From contig JAJZPN010000001.1 of the NCBI GenBank assembly GCA_021811145.1, positions 62,001 through 126,000 of the forward strand: DNA of 64,000 nucleotides. Direction: 5' to 3'. Shown one piece after another: positions 34,976 through 43,768 of the stretch. Both the position numbers and the translations under genes were made by a program. A model generated the notes under the pieces. That model was not told where the DNA came from, did no database searches, and saw only the letters and a list, made by a program, of their open reading frames with translations. The DNA is from Pseudomonadota bacterium. GTDB taxonomy: Bacteria > Pseudomonadota > Gammaproteobacteria > Burkholderiales > Ferrovaceae. Position 1 is the stretch's first letter. Every line of letters begins with the position of its first letter.

Positions 34976-35664
34976 GGTGATTTAGGAGGGCTTGGGCGGG
35001 ATGGACGACTCAATATAAAAATCAACAGGGCGCCTAATAAAGCTAACATCGTATGGGTAACAGAGGTTATCTGAGACAAATAGCCGCGCCAAGCAAAGTC
35101 AGAAAGAACCATATCCACACTAACGTACCCCAATAACGCACCTGCTAAGACGATAATCGACTTAAAACGATTCATTAAATGCATTAAAAAGGTGCTACCC
35201 ACCAGAATTAAGGGGATCGATAACATCAGACCAAATAACAACAAAAGAGGATTACCACGGGCAATAGCTGCGACACTTAATACGTTATCAAGACTCATCA
35301 CCACATCTGCGATGACAATCGCTCGAATAGCCTGGGTTAATTGATTAGTGGCTGGAATATCTGCTTCTTGATGAGAGTCATGACGCCCTTTTACAAGTCG
35401 CAACGCCACCCAAAATAGAAGTACGCCACCGGCTGTCATAATATAAGGAAAAGACAGTAAGCCCGCGGCAACAATGGTTAAAAACATCCTAAAAATAATT
35501 GCCGTAACGCCACCAATTAATAGAGCCATGCGTCTATCACGACCCGCCAGAGCACGAGCTGCCAAGGCAATCACTACGGCATTGTCACCACTTAACACCA
35601 AGTCAATACCTACAATCTGCGGTAGCGCCAACCAAAAAGACAAATGATTAATTTGTTGCCACAT
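34972..35664 (-). CDS. TerC family membrane protein (YjbE-like)
   Basis: A 230-residue integral membrane protein with about seven helices. TerC acidic metal-site motifs are present: GIDLVLSGDNAVVIALAAR (residues 19-37) and DVVMSLDNVLSVAAIARG near residue 118. Relatives (Alx, MeeF, TerC) export Mn2+ or help metalate secreted enzymes. It is unexpected in a photolyase operon; manganese protection against oxidative damage is a possible link. It starts 3 bp after the quinone oxidoreductase gene stops. Confidence 0.88.
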   Translation of the reverse strand: MWQQINHLSFWLALPQIVGIDLVLSGDNAVVIALAARALAGRDRRMALLIGGVTAIIFRMFLTIVAAGLLSFPYIMTAGGVLLFWVALRLVKGRHDSHQEADIPATNQLTQAIRAIVIADVVMSLDNVLSVAAIARGNPLLLLFGLMLSIPLILVGSTFLMHLMNRFKSIIVLAGALLGYVSVDMVLSDFAWRGYLSQITSVTHTMLALLGALLIFILSRPSRPSPPKSP

Positions 35665-35667
35665 ATA

Positions 35668-36672
35668 TTATTTAACCGTTAACACGAGTTTGCCCATGTG
35701 TACACTAGACTCCATTGTTCTGTGAGCTTGAGCCACTTGATCTAGGGTAAACTGTTGATGAATAATGGTTTTAATCTTGCCTTGTGCTAAAAGTGGCCAG
35801 ACTCTTTCAACTAACTCATCACGCACTTGTTTCTTGAAACTTAATTCTCGAGCGCGAAGCGTGGACCCTGTAATAGTCAGCCGGCGGCGCATCACTTCAG
35901 CAAAATCCACAAGTACCTTAGAGCCCCCTAAAAAAGCAATAATAATAATTCTGCCATCATCTTTTAAGGCTTTGATTTCTCTAGGTAAATAATCCCCAGC
36001 TACCATATCTAAGATGACATCAACACCTTGTTTATTGGTCAAAGTTTTCACCACCTCAACAAAATCCTCTTGGCGATAATTAATCGCTCTTTCAGCGCCT
36101 AAACTCTCGCAAAAAGCACATTTTTCTGGGTTTCCTGCAGTGGCAAACACACGATGCCCCATGGCGCTAACCAACTGAATAGCCGTAGCACCAATACCAC
36201 TACTTCCCCCTTGTACTAAAAATGTTTCACCAGGAGAGAGTCGACCTCTTTGAAACACATTACTCCATACAGTAAAGAAAGTCTCCGGTAGGGTGGCAGC
36301 CTCCACCAGACTCATGCCGTTGGGAATAGGCAGTAAAGTCTCCTGTGGCGCAATACAATACTCAGCGTACCCTCCACCAGTCACTAAGGCGCAACACTGT
36401 TGGCCCACTTGCCAATCAGTTACCCCTTCTCCCACGCTGACAATAGTGCCAGCAATTTCTAAGCCCATAATGGGTGATGCACCACTGGGTGGTGGATAAA
36501 AACCCGCACGCTGAAAACAATCAGGGCGATTAATTCCCGCTGCAGCCACTTCAATTAATACTTCGCCTTGAGCAGGTAGCTGGGGCAAATCTCCTTGAAG
36601 TATTTTGAGTACATCAGGAGCGCCTGGTTGATCAAGCCCCACATAGCGCATAGTGCTAGGAAGAGATGCCAT
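35668..36672 (-). CDS. NAD(P)H:quinone oxidoreductase, zeta-crystallin/PIG3 type
   Basis: A 334-residue zinc-free MDR oxidoreductase. N-terminal half: GINRPDCFQRAGFYPPP with the PIG3-type substrate pocket and GLEIAGTIVSVGEG. Cofactor loop: VQGGSSGIGATAIQLV (residues 153-168), typical of NADPH-dependent quinone reductases. No catalytic zinc cysteines are visible. It appears to be the first gene of the six-gene photolyase operon, with its start 66 bp from the divergent ubiC start. Confidence 0.88.
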   Translation of the reverse strand: MASLPSTMRYVGLDQPGAPDVLKILQGDLPQLPAQGEVLIEVAAAGINRPDCFQRAGFYPPPSGASPIMGLEIAGTIVSVGEGVTDWQVGQQCCALVTGGGYAEYCIAPQETLLPIPNGMSLVEAATLPETFFTVWSNVFQRGRLSPGETFLVQGGSSGIGATAIQLVSAMGHRVFATAGNPEKCAFCESLGAERAINYRQEDFVEVVKTLTNKQGVDVILDMVAGDYLPREIKALKDDGRIIIIAFLGGSKVLVDFAEVMRRRLTITGSTLRARELSFKKQVRDELVERVWPLLAQGKIKTIIHQQFTLDQVAQAHRTMESSVHMGKLVLTVK

Positions 36673-36738
36673 GATGTAATCCTCTTTAATACGGTTTCAA
36701 TTTGTAGAGAATAACATTCTCTGTGGGATAATGAGAAT

Positions 36739-37281
36739 ATGCATAGACGACTTTTAATTGATTCTTCTTGGCGGCCGTTTCTTTCTAAAGGCTTATTAAG
36801 TTTAGAAACAAAGACTTGGCTTACCTATTCCGCCTCATTAACAGAGCGTTTACGCCACAGCTTTGGTCCGATAGACGTGGTGGTATTACGTGATCAATTG
36901 GGCTTTCCATTAGCTGATGAATACAGCTATGTAAATCACCAAAAACAACCTTGCCGTGTAAGAGAAGTATTGCTGTGTCATCAAGGAGAGGCATTGGTCT
37001 TCGCTCACAGCATCATTCCTCTTACACCTCAATTATCTCAACACTATGCCTTAGCTAAGCTTGGCAACCAACCACTTGGACATTGGTTATTTCAGCAACC
37101 TCACATAAGCCGCCAAGCGCTTTTTTTCAAGCAATTAAGACCACATCATTCCCTCTACCGTCTCATCCCCACACCCCAGCAAGCCTCCTATTGGGCTCGA
37201 CGCTCCTGGTTTAAATTACACAAAGAAGGACTTTTAGTCACTGAAGTATTTCTCAAAGACATGCCCCATTTCAAAGCATAA
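36739..37281 (+). CDS. ubiC: Chorismate--pyruvate lyase UbiC
   Basis: Makes 4-hydroxybenzoate and pyruvate from chorismate, the first committed step of ubiquinone synthesis. The 180-residue length is close to E. coli UbiC (165). Conserved ligands: Arg in CRVREVLLCH (near residue 75), Gly in QPLGHWLFQ (near 114), and Glu in VTEVFLKD near the C-terminus. It is divergent from the quinone oxidoreductase operon. No ubiA is adjacent. Confidence 0.88.
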   Translation: MHRRLLIDSSWRPFLSKGLLSLETKTWLTYSASLTERLRHSFGPIDVVVLRDQLGFPLADEYSYVNHQKQPCRVREVLLCHQGEALVFAHSIIPLTPQLSQHYALAKLGNQPLGHWLFQQPHISRQALFFKQLRPHHSLYRLIPTPQQASYWARRSWFKLHKEGLLVTEVFLKDMPHFKA

Positions 37282-37416
37282 GAGCATTAAAATGGTGCGG
37301 ATATCTTATAGTACATTATAAAAAATACCATAAACTACTTTAATTAAACAATTTAAGATATTGTTTTATTTAATTTATTTAAAATTTGTAACAAAATCAT
37401 TCAAATGAACTATTTT

Positions 37417-37430
37417 GGTTCGTTTCTTGC
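37417..37430 (+). promoter_or_regulatory. Sigma-54 (-24/-12) promoter before amt
   Basis: GG at 37417-37418 and GC at 37429-37430 are separated by exactly 10 bases, within TTGGTTCGTTTCTTGCTT. This matches the essential GG-N10-GC and the TTGC of the -12 element. It lies 36 bp before the amt start codon. Ammonium transporter genes are classic NtrC/sigma-54 targets, which supports the call, though the -24 part (TTGGTTC) departs from TGGCAC. The AT-rich 37282-37416 could hold an activator site, but I cannot define one. Confidence 0.7.
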
Positions 37431-37465
37431 TTGAAATTAAGCATAGTTAATTATTGAGATCAATT

Positions 37466-38653
37466 ATGGATACATTAAAAAATAGTAGTGATGCACTCTT
37501 TATTTTATTGGGTGCCATCTTAGTCTTTGCCATGCATGCTGGGTTTGCCTTTCTAGAACTGGGCACAGTGCGCCGCAAAAACCAGGTCAACGCGTTAGTT
37601 AAAATTCTGATGGATTTTTGTATTTCAACCATCGCCTACTTTTTTATTGGTTATAGTATTGCCTATGGCGTCGACTTTTTTGCATCTGCTCAGACGCTAA
37701 GTGCTAAAAGTGGCTATGAGTTAGTTAAGTTCTTTTTTCTACTCACGTTCGCCGCTGCCGTACCCGCCATCATTTCAGGTGGAATTGCTGAGAGAGCACG
37801 TTTTGGTCCACAGCTGGTTGCAACCTTTATCTTAGTTGGTTTCATTTATCCTTTCTTTGAGGGGATTGCTTGGAATAATCATTATGGCGTTCAAGATTGG
37901 TTAACCAGCCATTTTGGTTTTGCTTTCCATGACTTTGCAGGATCCGTTGTGGTTCATGCGGTGGGAGGCTGGATTGCTCTACCTGCCGTATTACTCTTGG
38001 GAGCGCGCCATGGCCGCTACACGCGTGATGGACTGATTACCGCTCACCCTCCCTCAAACATCCCCTTTCTCGCCTTAGGCGCCTGGATTCTAGCTATTGG
38101 TTGGTTTGGTTTTAATGTGATGAGTGCACAAACCTTAGATAAAGTTAATGGCCTAGTGGCTCTTAATTCACTCATGGCCATGGTTGGAGGAACACTCACT
38201 GCATGGTGGATAGGACGCAATGACCCTGGTTTTGTTTATAACGGCCCGTTAGCGGGACTCGTTGCAGTGTGTGCGGGTTCTGATGTAATGCATCCATTAG
38301 GTGCACTGGTGGTGGGTGGTGTGGCCGGTATTCTTTTTGTGGTGATGTTCACCCAGGTACAAAATCGCTGGAAAATCGACGATGTACTCGGTGTCTGGCC
38401 ACTTCATGGACTATGCGGTACGTGGGGCGGAATTGCCGCAGGGATCTTTGGCCTTCCCGCATTAGGAGGTCTTGGAGGCGTTTCAATCATGAGTCAAATG
38501 ATTGGCACTCTATTAGGGATTGTCATTGCTCTGATTGGTGGTAGCGTGGTTTATGGTCTGCTTAAACGAATAGTAGGCATTCGCCTTGATCAAGAAGAAG
38601 AATATATGGGGGCTGATCTAGCTATACATAAAATCAGCGCTACGCCTGATTAA
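37466..38653 (+). CDS. amt: Ammonium transporter Amt
   Basis: Inner-membrane ammonium channel, 395 residues with about eleven helices. The twin-His pore residues are placed in FHDFAGSVVVHAVGG (near residue 168) and WPLHGLCGTWGG (near residue 314). The N-terminal part GFAFLELGTVRRKNQVNAL is typical of Amt. I start at the ATG at 37466; a TTG four codons earlier lacks support. There is no signal-peptide segment before TM1 and no glnK beside it, which is unusual for amt operons. Confidence 0.92.
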   Translation: MDTLKNSSDALFILLGAILVFAMHAGFAFLELGTVRRKNQVNALVKILMDFCISTIAYFFIGYSIAYGVDFFASAQTLSAKSGYELVKFFFLLTFAAAVPAIISGGIAERARFGPQLVATFILVGFIYPFFEGIAWNNHYGVQDWLTSHFGFAFHDFAGSVVVHAVGGWIALPAVLLLGARHGRYTRDGLITAHPPSNIPFLALGAWILAIGWFGFNVMSAQTLDKVNGLVALNSLMAMVGGTLTAWWIGRNDPGFVYNGPLAGLVAVCAGSDVMHPLGALVVGGVAGILFVVMFTQVQNRWKIDDVLGVWPLHGLCGTWGGIAAGIFGLPALGGLGGVSIMSQMIGTLLGIVIALIGGSVVYGLLKRIVGIRLDQEEEYMGADLAIHKISATPD

Positions 38654-38685
38654 TCGCTAACACTGTACCTGGTTAATCAGATAAT

Positions 38686-38710
38686 GCGTGAACTGATAAT
38701 CGGTTCACGC
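38686..38710. other. Inverted repeat between convergent amt and ABC genes
   Basis: GCGTGAAC (38686-38693) pairs with GTTCACGC (38703-38710), an 8-bp stem with a 9-nt loop, but neither strand has a T-run directly after it. It may be a Rho-assisted or mRNA 3'-protecting hairpin. Confidence 0.5.
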
Positions 38711-38728
38711 AATTAAAAACAAATAAAA

Positions 38729-39427
38729 TTACACACCTAAATAACGTTGTAAAACTGATGGGTTAGCTTTAATAGATGCTGTGCTATCCTCATGTACAAT
38801 GTGCCCATTATTTACTATATATGCACGACTTGCCAAATTTAATGTAGCGGGAATATTCTGTTCTACTAGAATAATAGTTCTTCCTTCATCAGCTAATTGT
38901 CTGCATACGCGAACAAGATCTTGAACAATTACAGGTGCCAATCCTTCAAATGGTTCATCAAGTAAAATAAGTTTCGGGTCTCTAACCAATGCCCGAGCAA
39001 TAGCTAACATTTGCTGCTCTCCTCCAGAGAGATCAGTTCCTGAACTTAAACGTCTTTCTTTTAAACGTGGAAAAATCTCATAAATTTTCTCAAGAGGCCA
39101 ACGTTTAGGCTCCGACAAACCCGCTAAAATAATATTATCTTCAACGTTTAGACTACCAAAAATACGTCTATCCTCATGAACTAATTGCATACCCGCTCTG
39201 GCTATAACATGGGGAGCTTGACCTAAATATTCTTTACCATCCAGAATAATCGACCCTGACCTAGGCTTCACTAAACCGATTAAACTATTTAAGGTAGTAC
39301 TTTTTCCTGCTCCATTTCTACCAATTAAGGCAATGACTTCATTTTTTTCCACATGAAAATCTAAATCGAAAAGAATGTGTGAGTCACCGTAATAACTGTT
39401 TAATTCTTTAACATTGAGTAAGCTCAT
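38729..39427 (-). CDS. HAAT-family ABC ATPase (LivF/UrtE-like)
   Basis: A 232-residue ATPase with GRNGAGKST near residue 36, signature LSGGEQQM near residue 133, and Walker B LILLDEPFEGLAP. It is a second-ATPase type, as in LivF and UrtE. The start overlaps the upstream stop by one base (TAATG). It is the last gene of the second amino-acid/amide importer. Position beside amt suggests a nitrogenous substrate, but urea is not proven, so I give no urt symbol. Confidence 0.87.
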   Translation of the reverse strand: MSLLNVKELNSYYGDSHILFDLDFHVEKNEVIALIGRNGAGKSTTLNSLIGLVKPRSGSIILDGKEYLGQAPHVIARAGMQLVHEDRRIFGSLNVEDNIILAGLSEPKRWPLEKIYEIFPRLKERRLSSGTDLSGGEQQMLAIARALVRDPKLILLDEPFEGLAPVIVQDLVRVCRQLADEGRTIILVEQNIPATLNLASRAYIVNNGHIVHEDSTASIKANPSVLQRYLGV

Positions 39428-41265
39428 TATTCTTCCATCCCACCTAAATAGGCTTCCTGTACTTGTGCGTTATTACGAATTTCAGCAGGAGTACCTTCTA
39501 CTAAAATCTTACCTTCACGCAACACAGTAATTTTCTCTGCTAATTCAAATATTGCATCCATATCATGATCGATCACAATCAAAGTTCTATCTTGTCCAAT
39601 TGCCTTTAACAAACGGACTGTTTCAACCCTCTCTTTAGGACTCATTCCAGCAAGAGGCTCATCAAGTAATAACAAAGACGGAGAAGTGGCCAATGCCAAA
39701 CCAATCTCTAAACGGCGTTTTTCACCATAAGCCAATTCTGAAACGGGATGATTTTTACGATTAGTTAAATGAACCAACGATAAGGTATGGTCAACCATAT
39801 CGTGTAATCTTTTATCATGACTTGCGTTATGAAATAGATCTGGTTTAAAAGATCCTTGTTCTTTAGCAAGTACGGCAATTAATACGTTTTCTGTGACCGT
39901 TAGTTGGTTAAACAACTGATTTACCTGATAACTTTTTGTTAAACCCAATTGACATACATCAGTCACACTAAAACCAGTGATATCTCTCCCCTCAAATTTA
40001 ATTGATCCTGATGTTGGATGTACTTCACAAGTCAACATCTTGAAAAAAGTACTTTTCCCTGCGCCATTAGGACCAATAATTCCTCTTAACTCACCTCGAT
40101 GAACAGAAAAATTAATGTCACTATTTGCCAATAGACCACCATAACGTTTTGACAGTCCTTTAACCTCTAGAACAATATCATTTATGTCATGTATTTTTGA
40201 TGGCTTGATTTCACTTACTAAAGATTCAAGTGTTACTTCTGTATCGGGATTTGGGTCTGACTCAAGATGTTTTTTTCTTTTATGGTGTAAAAGGTGATTT
40301 AAATCAACAAAACCACCGATTACCCCCTTTCTTAAGAAAATAACCAACAACATAAACACTAAACCTAAAGCAAGCTTCCAGCTCGCTCCAAGCCCTAAAG
40401 TACTTTGAAAAAAATCACGCAAATATAACCATATACTAGCTCCTACCATTGGACCCAACAAAGTTCCAACTCCACCAATCACTGTTTGCATGACCAATTG
40501 ACCAGACGTATCAAAAGAAAATGCATCTGGAGGCATATACCCTTGAAGTATTCCCAATAATCCACCAGCAAAACCGGCATAACATGCAGCGATAACAAAA
40601 ATTAATTGTTTATAGCTTTGAATACGGTGCCCAACTGCTGCGGCACGTAAAGGATTATCACGTATGGCAACGAGTATATGACCAACAGGAGAATGTATAA
40701 TCCGTCTGGCAATAACGATACCAATTAAAAAACAAATTGCCAGGAATATGTACATATTCCAACCTTGGTTAGCCTGAAAAACAAAGTTTCCAATACTAAA
40801 GTTTGGAGAAGGGACTCCTGGTAATCCATTCTCTCCCCCTGTGTAATTAGCTAACGGGGAATTTTCTAAAAAATAAAACACCTCACCAATAGCTACAGTA
40901 ATCATAGCAAAGTAGATGCCAGTGCGTCTTAATGCTACTAATCCAACTAAAAACCCTACTATTGCTGATACAACTACTCCAGCAATTAATGCCAAAGCTA
41001 TTGAACTTGTAAAAGAATTTGTTAGTAAATAAGCAGTAACAAATCCACCTGTACCAAAAAATGCCGCCTGGCCAAAAGAAAGTAAACCTGTATAACCAAA
41101 GAGTAAATCAAAACCAATACCTAATAAACCATAAACTAAAATACGGTTCATTACATCTTGAGAAAATCCCAAGTGAGGTAAAATAACGGGGGCTAAAACC
41201 AAACTTATTAAGACCCATAAATCTGGTAATAAACGTTTAATTATTGATTTTTCTAAACGAGACAT
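39427..41265 (-). CDS. Permease-ATPase fusion of HAAT ABC importer (LivM-LivG)
   Basis: A 612-residue two-domain protein. Residues 1 to about 335 are a LivM-like permease with about nine helices, including LLFGYTGLLSFGQAAFFG and IRDNPLRAAAVGHRIQSYK. A charged linker (about 335-370) joins an ATPase with GPNGAGKST near residue 410, LAYGEKRRLEIGLALA and [13 protein letters not shown]. The start is placed at ATG 41265, one base after the upstream permease stop, rather than an upstream start overlapping it by 53 bp. Fusions of this type are known in HAAT systems but are the minority. Confidence 0.88.
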   Translation of the reverse strand: MSRLEKSIIKRLLPDLWVLISLVLAPVILPHLGFSQDVMNRILVYGLLGIGFDLLFGYTGLLSFGQAAFFGTGGFVTAYLLTNSFTSSIALALIAGVVVSAIVGFLVGLVALRRTGIYFAMITVAIGEVFYFLENSPLANYTGGENGLPGVPSPNFSIGNFVFQANQGWNMYIFLAICFLIGIVIARRIIHSPVGHILVAIRDNPLRAAAVGHRIQSYKQLIFVIAACYAGFAGGLLGILQGYMPPDAFSFDTSGQLVMQTVIGGVGTLLGPMVGASIWLYLRDFFQSTLGLGASWKLALGLVFMLLVIFLRKGVIGGFVDLNHLLHHKRKKHLESDPNPDTEVTLESLVSEIKPSKIHDINDIVLEVKGLSKRYGGLLANSDINFSVHRGELRGIIGPNGAGKSTFFKMLTCEVHPTSGSIKFEGRDITGFSVTDVCQLGLTKSYQVNQLFNQLTVTENVLIAVLAKEQGSFKPDLFHNASHDKRLHDMVDHTLSLVHLTNRKNHPVSELAYGEKRRLEIGLALATSPSLLLLDEPLAGMSPKERVETVRLLKAIGQDRTLIVIDHDMDAIFELAEKITVLREGKILVEGTPAEIRNNAQVQEAYLGGMEE

Positions 41266-41266
41266 G

Positions 41267-42148
41267 TTAAGAACGACCTTTTGATCCAAGTAAGCCATAA
41301 GGGCGAGTAAACAAAACAATAGTCATGACAACAAATAGCATGACCTGTGAGTAAGCAGGATTAAACATGGATGTAATTGACAATATTTCACCTGCTATGA
41401 GACCGCCTAAAATCGCCCCTGGAAAGGAGCCTACCCCACCTATAACTATCACCACAAAGGTTTCAACCAGAATATCCTCTCCGACATCTGGGGTGATTGG
41501 TGTTACAGGAACATTCACTACTCCAGCAAAACCTGCTGCCATAGCACCAACACCGAAAACCACCATAAAAACCCGATAAACGTTAATACCCAACATATCA
41601 ACCATTTCAGAGTCTTCAATTCCCGCACGAACAATCATTCCCAAATTGGTGCGATATAAAATAAGCCAAAGAGAGAATAAAGCAAGTGCAACTATTCCAA
41701 CTACAACAAGTCGGTATGTTGGATAAAACATAAAACCCAAGGAGGTAATACCCTGCGCCCAATGAGGAATGGGAATACTTTCAGATAAAGAGCCGAATAC
41801 CAAACGGATTATTTCAACAATAACTATACCTAAGCCAAAGGTAACTAAAATTTGTTCTTCATCAGTTCTAGAATAAAAAAATCGAATTAAGACTCGCTCA
41901 ATAATAATGCCAACCAGAAGTACAAATAACGCACCTAAGACAATTGACAAAAAATAAGACTGTGTATGTTCATAGGTATACCAGCCCGCATAACCACCGA
42001 GCATAAATAATGCACCATGAGCTAAATTAAGAACCCCGAGGGTGCCATAAATAATTGTTAAACCGGAGGATATTAACGCTAACAGCGCCCCTAATACAAC
42101 ACCATTAATGCATTGAGAAATGAAGTTTGACCAACTTATCACAATCAA
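41267..42148 (-). CDS. HAAT-family ABC permease (LivH/UrtB-like)
   Basis: Inner-membrane permease of 293 residues with about eight helices. The LivH/UrtB signature LGVLNLAHGALFMLGGY is near residues 36-52, the coupling loop GIEDSEMVDMLGINVYRV near 180, and GGVGSFPGAILGGLI near 238. It starts 127 bp after the receptor gene; that gap holds a strong hairpin. Translation is probably coupled to the fusion gene one base downstream. Confidence 0.87.
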   Translation of the reverse strand: MIVISWSNFISQCINGVVLGALLALISSGLTIIYGTLGVLNLAHGALFMLGGYAGWYTYEHTQSYFLSIVLGALFVLLVGIIIERVLIRFFYSRTDEEQILVTFGLGIVIVEIIRLVFGSLSESIPIPHWAQGITSLGFMFYPTYRLVVVGIVALALFSLWLILYRTNLGMIVRAGIEDSEMVDMLGINVYRVFMVVFGVGAMAAGFAGVVNVPVTPITPDVGEDILVETFVVIVIGGVGSFPGAILGGLIAGEILSITSMFNPAYSQVMLFVVMTIVLFTRPYGLLGSKGRS

Positions 42149-42195
42149 CCTTTATTAGAATTTATTATTTAATTGATACGACCCTCACTTTAACA

Positions 42196-42232
42196 GCATA
42201 GACCAACTCTTCATAAAAGAGATGGTCTATGC
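42196..42232 (-). terminator. Intercistronic hairpin between receptor and permease genes
   Basis: GCATAGACCA (42196-42205) pairs with TGGTCTATGC (42223-42232); after one A-A mismatch CTCTT (42207-42211) pairs with AAGAG (42217-42221), leaving a 5-nt loop. That is 15 paired bases. The following minus-strand sequence (TGTTAAAG) has a poor U-tract, so partial termination or mRNA stabilisation is more likely than full termination. Confidence 0.7.
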
Positions 42233-42275
42233 AATTCAACTATTGTGAAGTCGCTCCATTGAGCTTGCAATAAAA

Positions 42276-43616
42276 TTAGGTATAGCTACCTAACTTACAA
42301 CCAAATGCATCAGGTTTTTGCATTATGGGTCCGCCATCAACAATTTCTACAACGTCATAGAAATCGTCTTTGTTTTTCATTGCTGAAGTTTTTTTACCCT
42401 TCACTACAATAACCGGACGAACCAATTGATGGTCTTCACCTCTAAAATGAACAGGTCCTACAGTTGAATTAAATACAACACCTTGTTCGTAAGCTTTGAT
42501 CACTGATGGTGGATAAAATGTGCCTGCGCGTTCAATTGCGTCAGCCCACATTAGTATTTGTAGATAAGCAGCATTAGCGCCCCACTCTGGCATGTAGTGG
42601 TACTTTTTAAAGAATGCATCGTTAAATGCTTTAGCCGTGTCAAATTTATCTTCTAAAGTCCACCAGTAATCTGTACCAGCGTAAACCCCATCCATAATAT
42701 CTGACCCTACTTCCTTAGCAAGGAACGGGGTTAAATAAGGGATAGCTAATGTCATTTTATCCAACACTCCAAATTGTTTTGCTTGAGTAGTAGATAACAC
42801 TGCATCACGGCCAAAATTAATGTTAATAACCACATCGGCACCTGAATTAGCCACATTTAACAGGTATGTTGAAAAATCTGTAGTACCTAATGGTGAAAGC
42901 TGATTAGTAGCAACAGTCCATCCACCAAGAGTTGCTAAAGCATCTTGGGTAGATTGCCTTACTGTGTGACCATATGTGTAATCGGGAGTTAAAAAAGCAA
43001 TTTTCTTGTTTTTGCCAAGTGCCTTAACTAATACAGGGGCAATAGCTCTTGCCGCTGTCTCACCATAAAAACACTCGCGAAAAGAGTAACGTGTACAGTC
43101 TTTACCTGTAGTATCGTTAGATCCAGAAATAGCTGGCAGATAAATTACTTTTTTACTTTGTGCTAATTTATTGATCGCCACAGCAACAGCACTGGAGGCA
43201 CATCCTGTTACCATCATGGCTTTATTTTCTGTTATAAATCTAGTTTGCGCTTGAACTGCCGTATTAGGCTTAGCCTGACTATCTGCTATACCATATTTAA
43301 TTTTTTTACCCAACACCCCTTTTTTAAGATGTGGGGAAAACTTTTTGAGTATTGAATCGCCCGCATTAATGTGTTCTATAGCGAGCATATACCCTTTGAT
43401 TTCGTCTTCACCAACGGCTGCATACGTACCCGTTCTTGGAGTACAAATCCCAACGAATACTGAATCACCCTTTGAGCCAGCTGGATAATTACCCACTGGT
43501 GCTTCAGCTCCAAAAGCGGTTAACGCCATAAAAGGAGAGAACGCACTTGCACCCGTTAAAGTTGCACCGACCTTTAGAAAATGACGACGTGCTTTTATTT
43601 GATCAAATTGACTCAT
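42276..43616 (-). CDS. HAAT-family substrate-binding protein with Tat-type signal
   Basis: Periplasmic type I receptor, 446 residues. The N-terminus has a twin-arginine motif, ARRHFLKVGA (Arg10-Arg11), and a signal ending near FGAEA, so export folded through Tat is likely. The mature part has VGICTPRTGTYAAVGEDEIKG and then ASSAVAVAINKLAQ. The start is taken at 43616, where AGGAGA lies 7 nt upstream, not the Met seven codons earlier. It resembles amide/urea-type receptors as much as LivJ; the ligand is unknown. Confidence 0.83.
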   Translation of the reverse strand: MSQFDQIKARRHFLKVGATLTGASAFSPFMALTAFGAEAPVGNYPAGSKGDSVFVGICTPRTGTYAAVGEDEIKGYMLAIEHINAGDSILKKFSPHLKKGVLGKKIKYGIADSQAKPNTAVQAQTRFITENKAMMVTGCASSAVAVAINKLAQSKKVIYLPAISGSNDTTGKDCTRYSFRECFYGETAARAIAPVLVKALGKNKKIAFLTPDYTYGHTVRQSTQDALATLGGWTVATNQLSPLGTTDFSTYLLNVANSGADVVININFGRDAVLSTTQAKQFGVLDKMTLAIPYLTPFLAKEVGSDIMDGVYAGTDYWWTLEDKFDTAKAFNDAFFKKYHYMPEWGANAAYLQILMWADAIERAGTFYPPSVIKAYEQGVVFNSTVGPVHFRGEDHQLVRPVIVVKGKKTSAMKNKDDFYDVVEIVDGGPIMQKPDAFGCKLGSYT

Positions 43617-43768
43617 TGAAATTCTCCTCTCTCTCATTATTCAATTGATTTATTTTTAAATTATTAAACTTGTTAAAACAAATATGATTATTATTTAATT
43701 CTTTTATAGTCTAAACATTATTATTAATTTTACCGAACACATATATTGTATCAAATTGTAAAAACATC

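Noticed and set aside
38686-38710. Intrinsic terminator for amt
   Set aside because: The stem is good but no T-run follows on either strand, so I list it as an inverted repeat only.
38729-43616. Definite urea transporter UrtABCDE
   Set aside because: Gene layout and nearby amt fit, but the receptor is not clearly of the urea type and permease-ATPase fusion is atypical; no urease genes are in the window.
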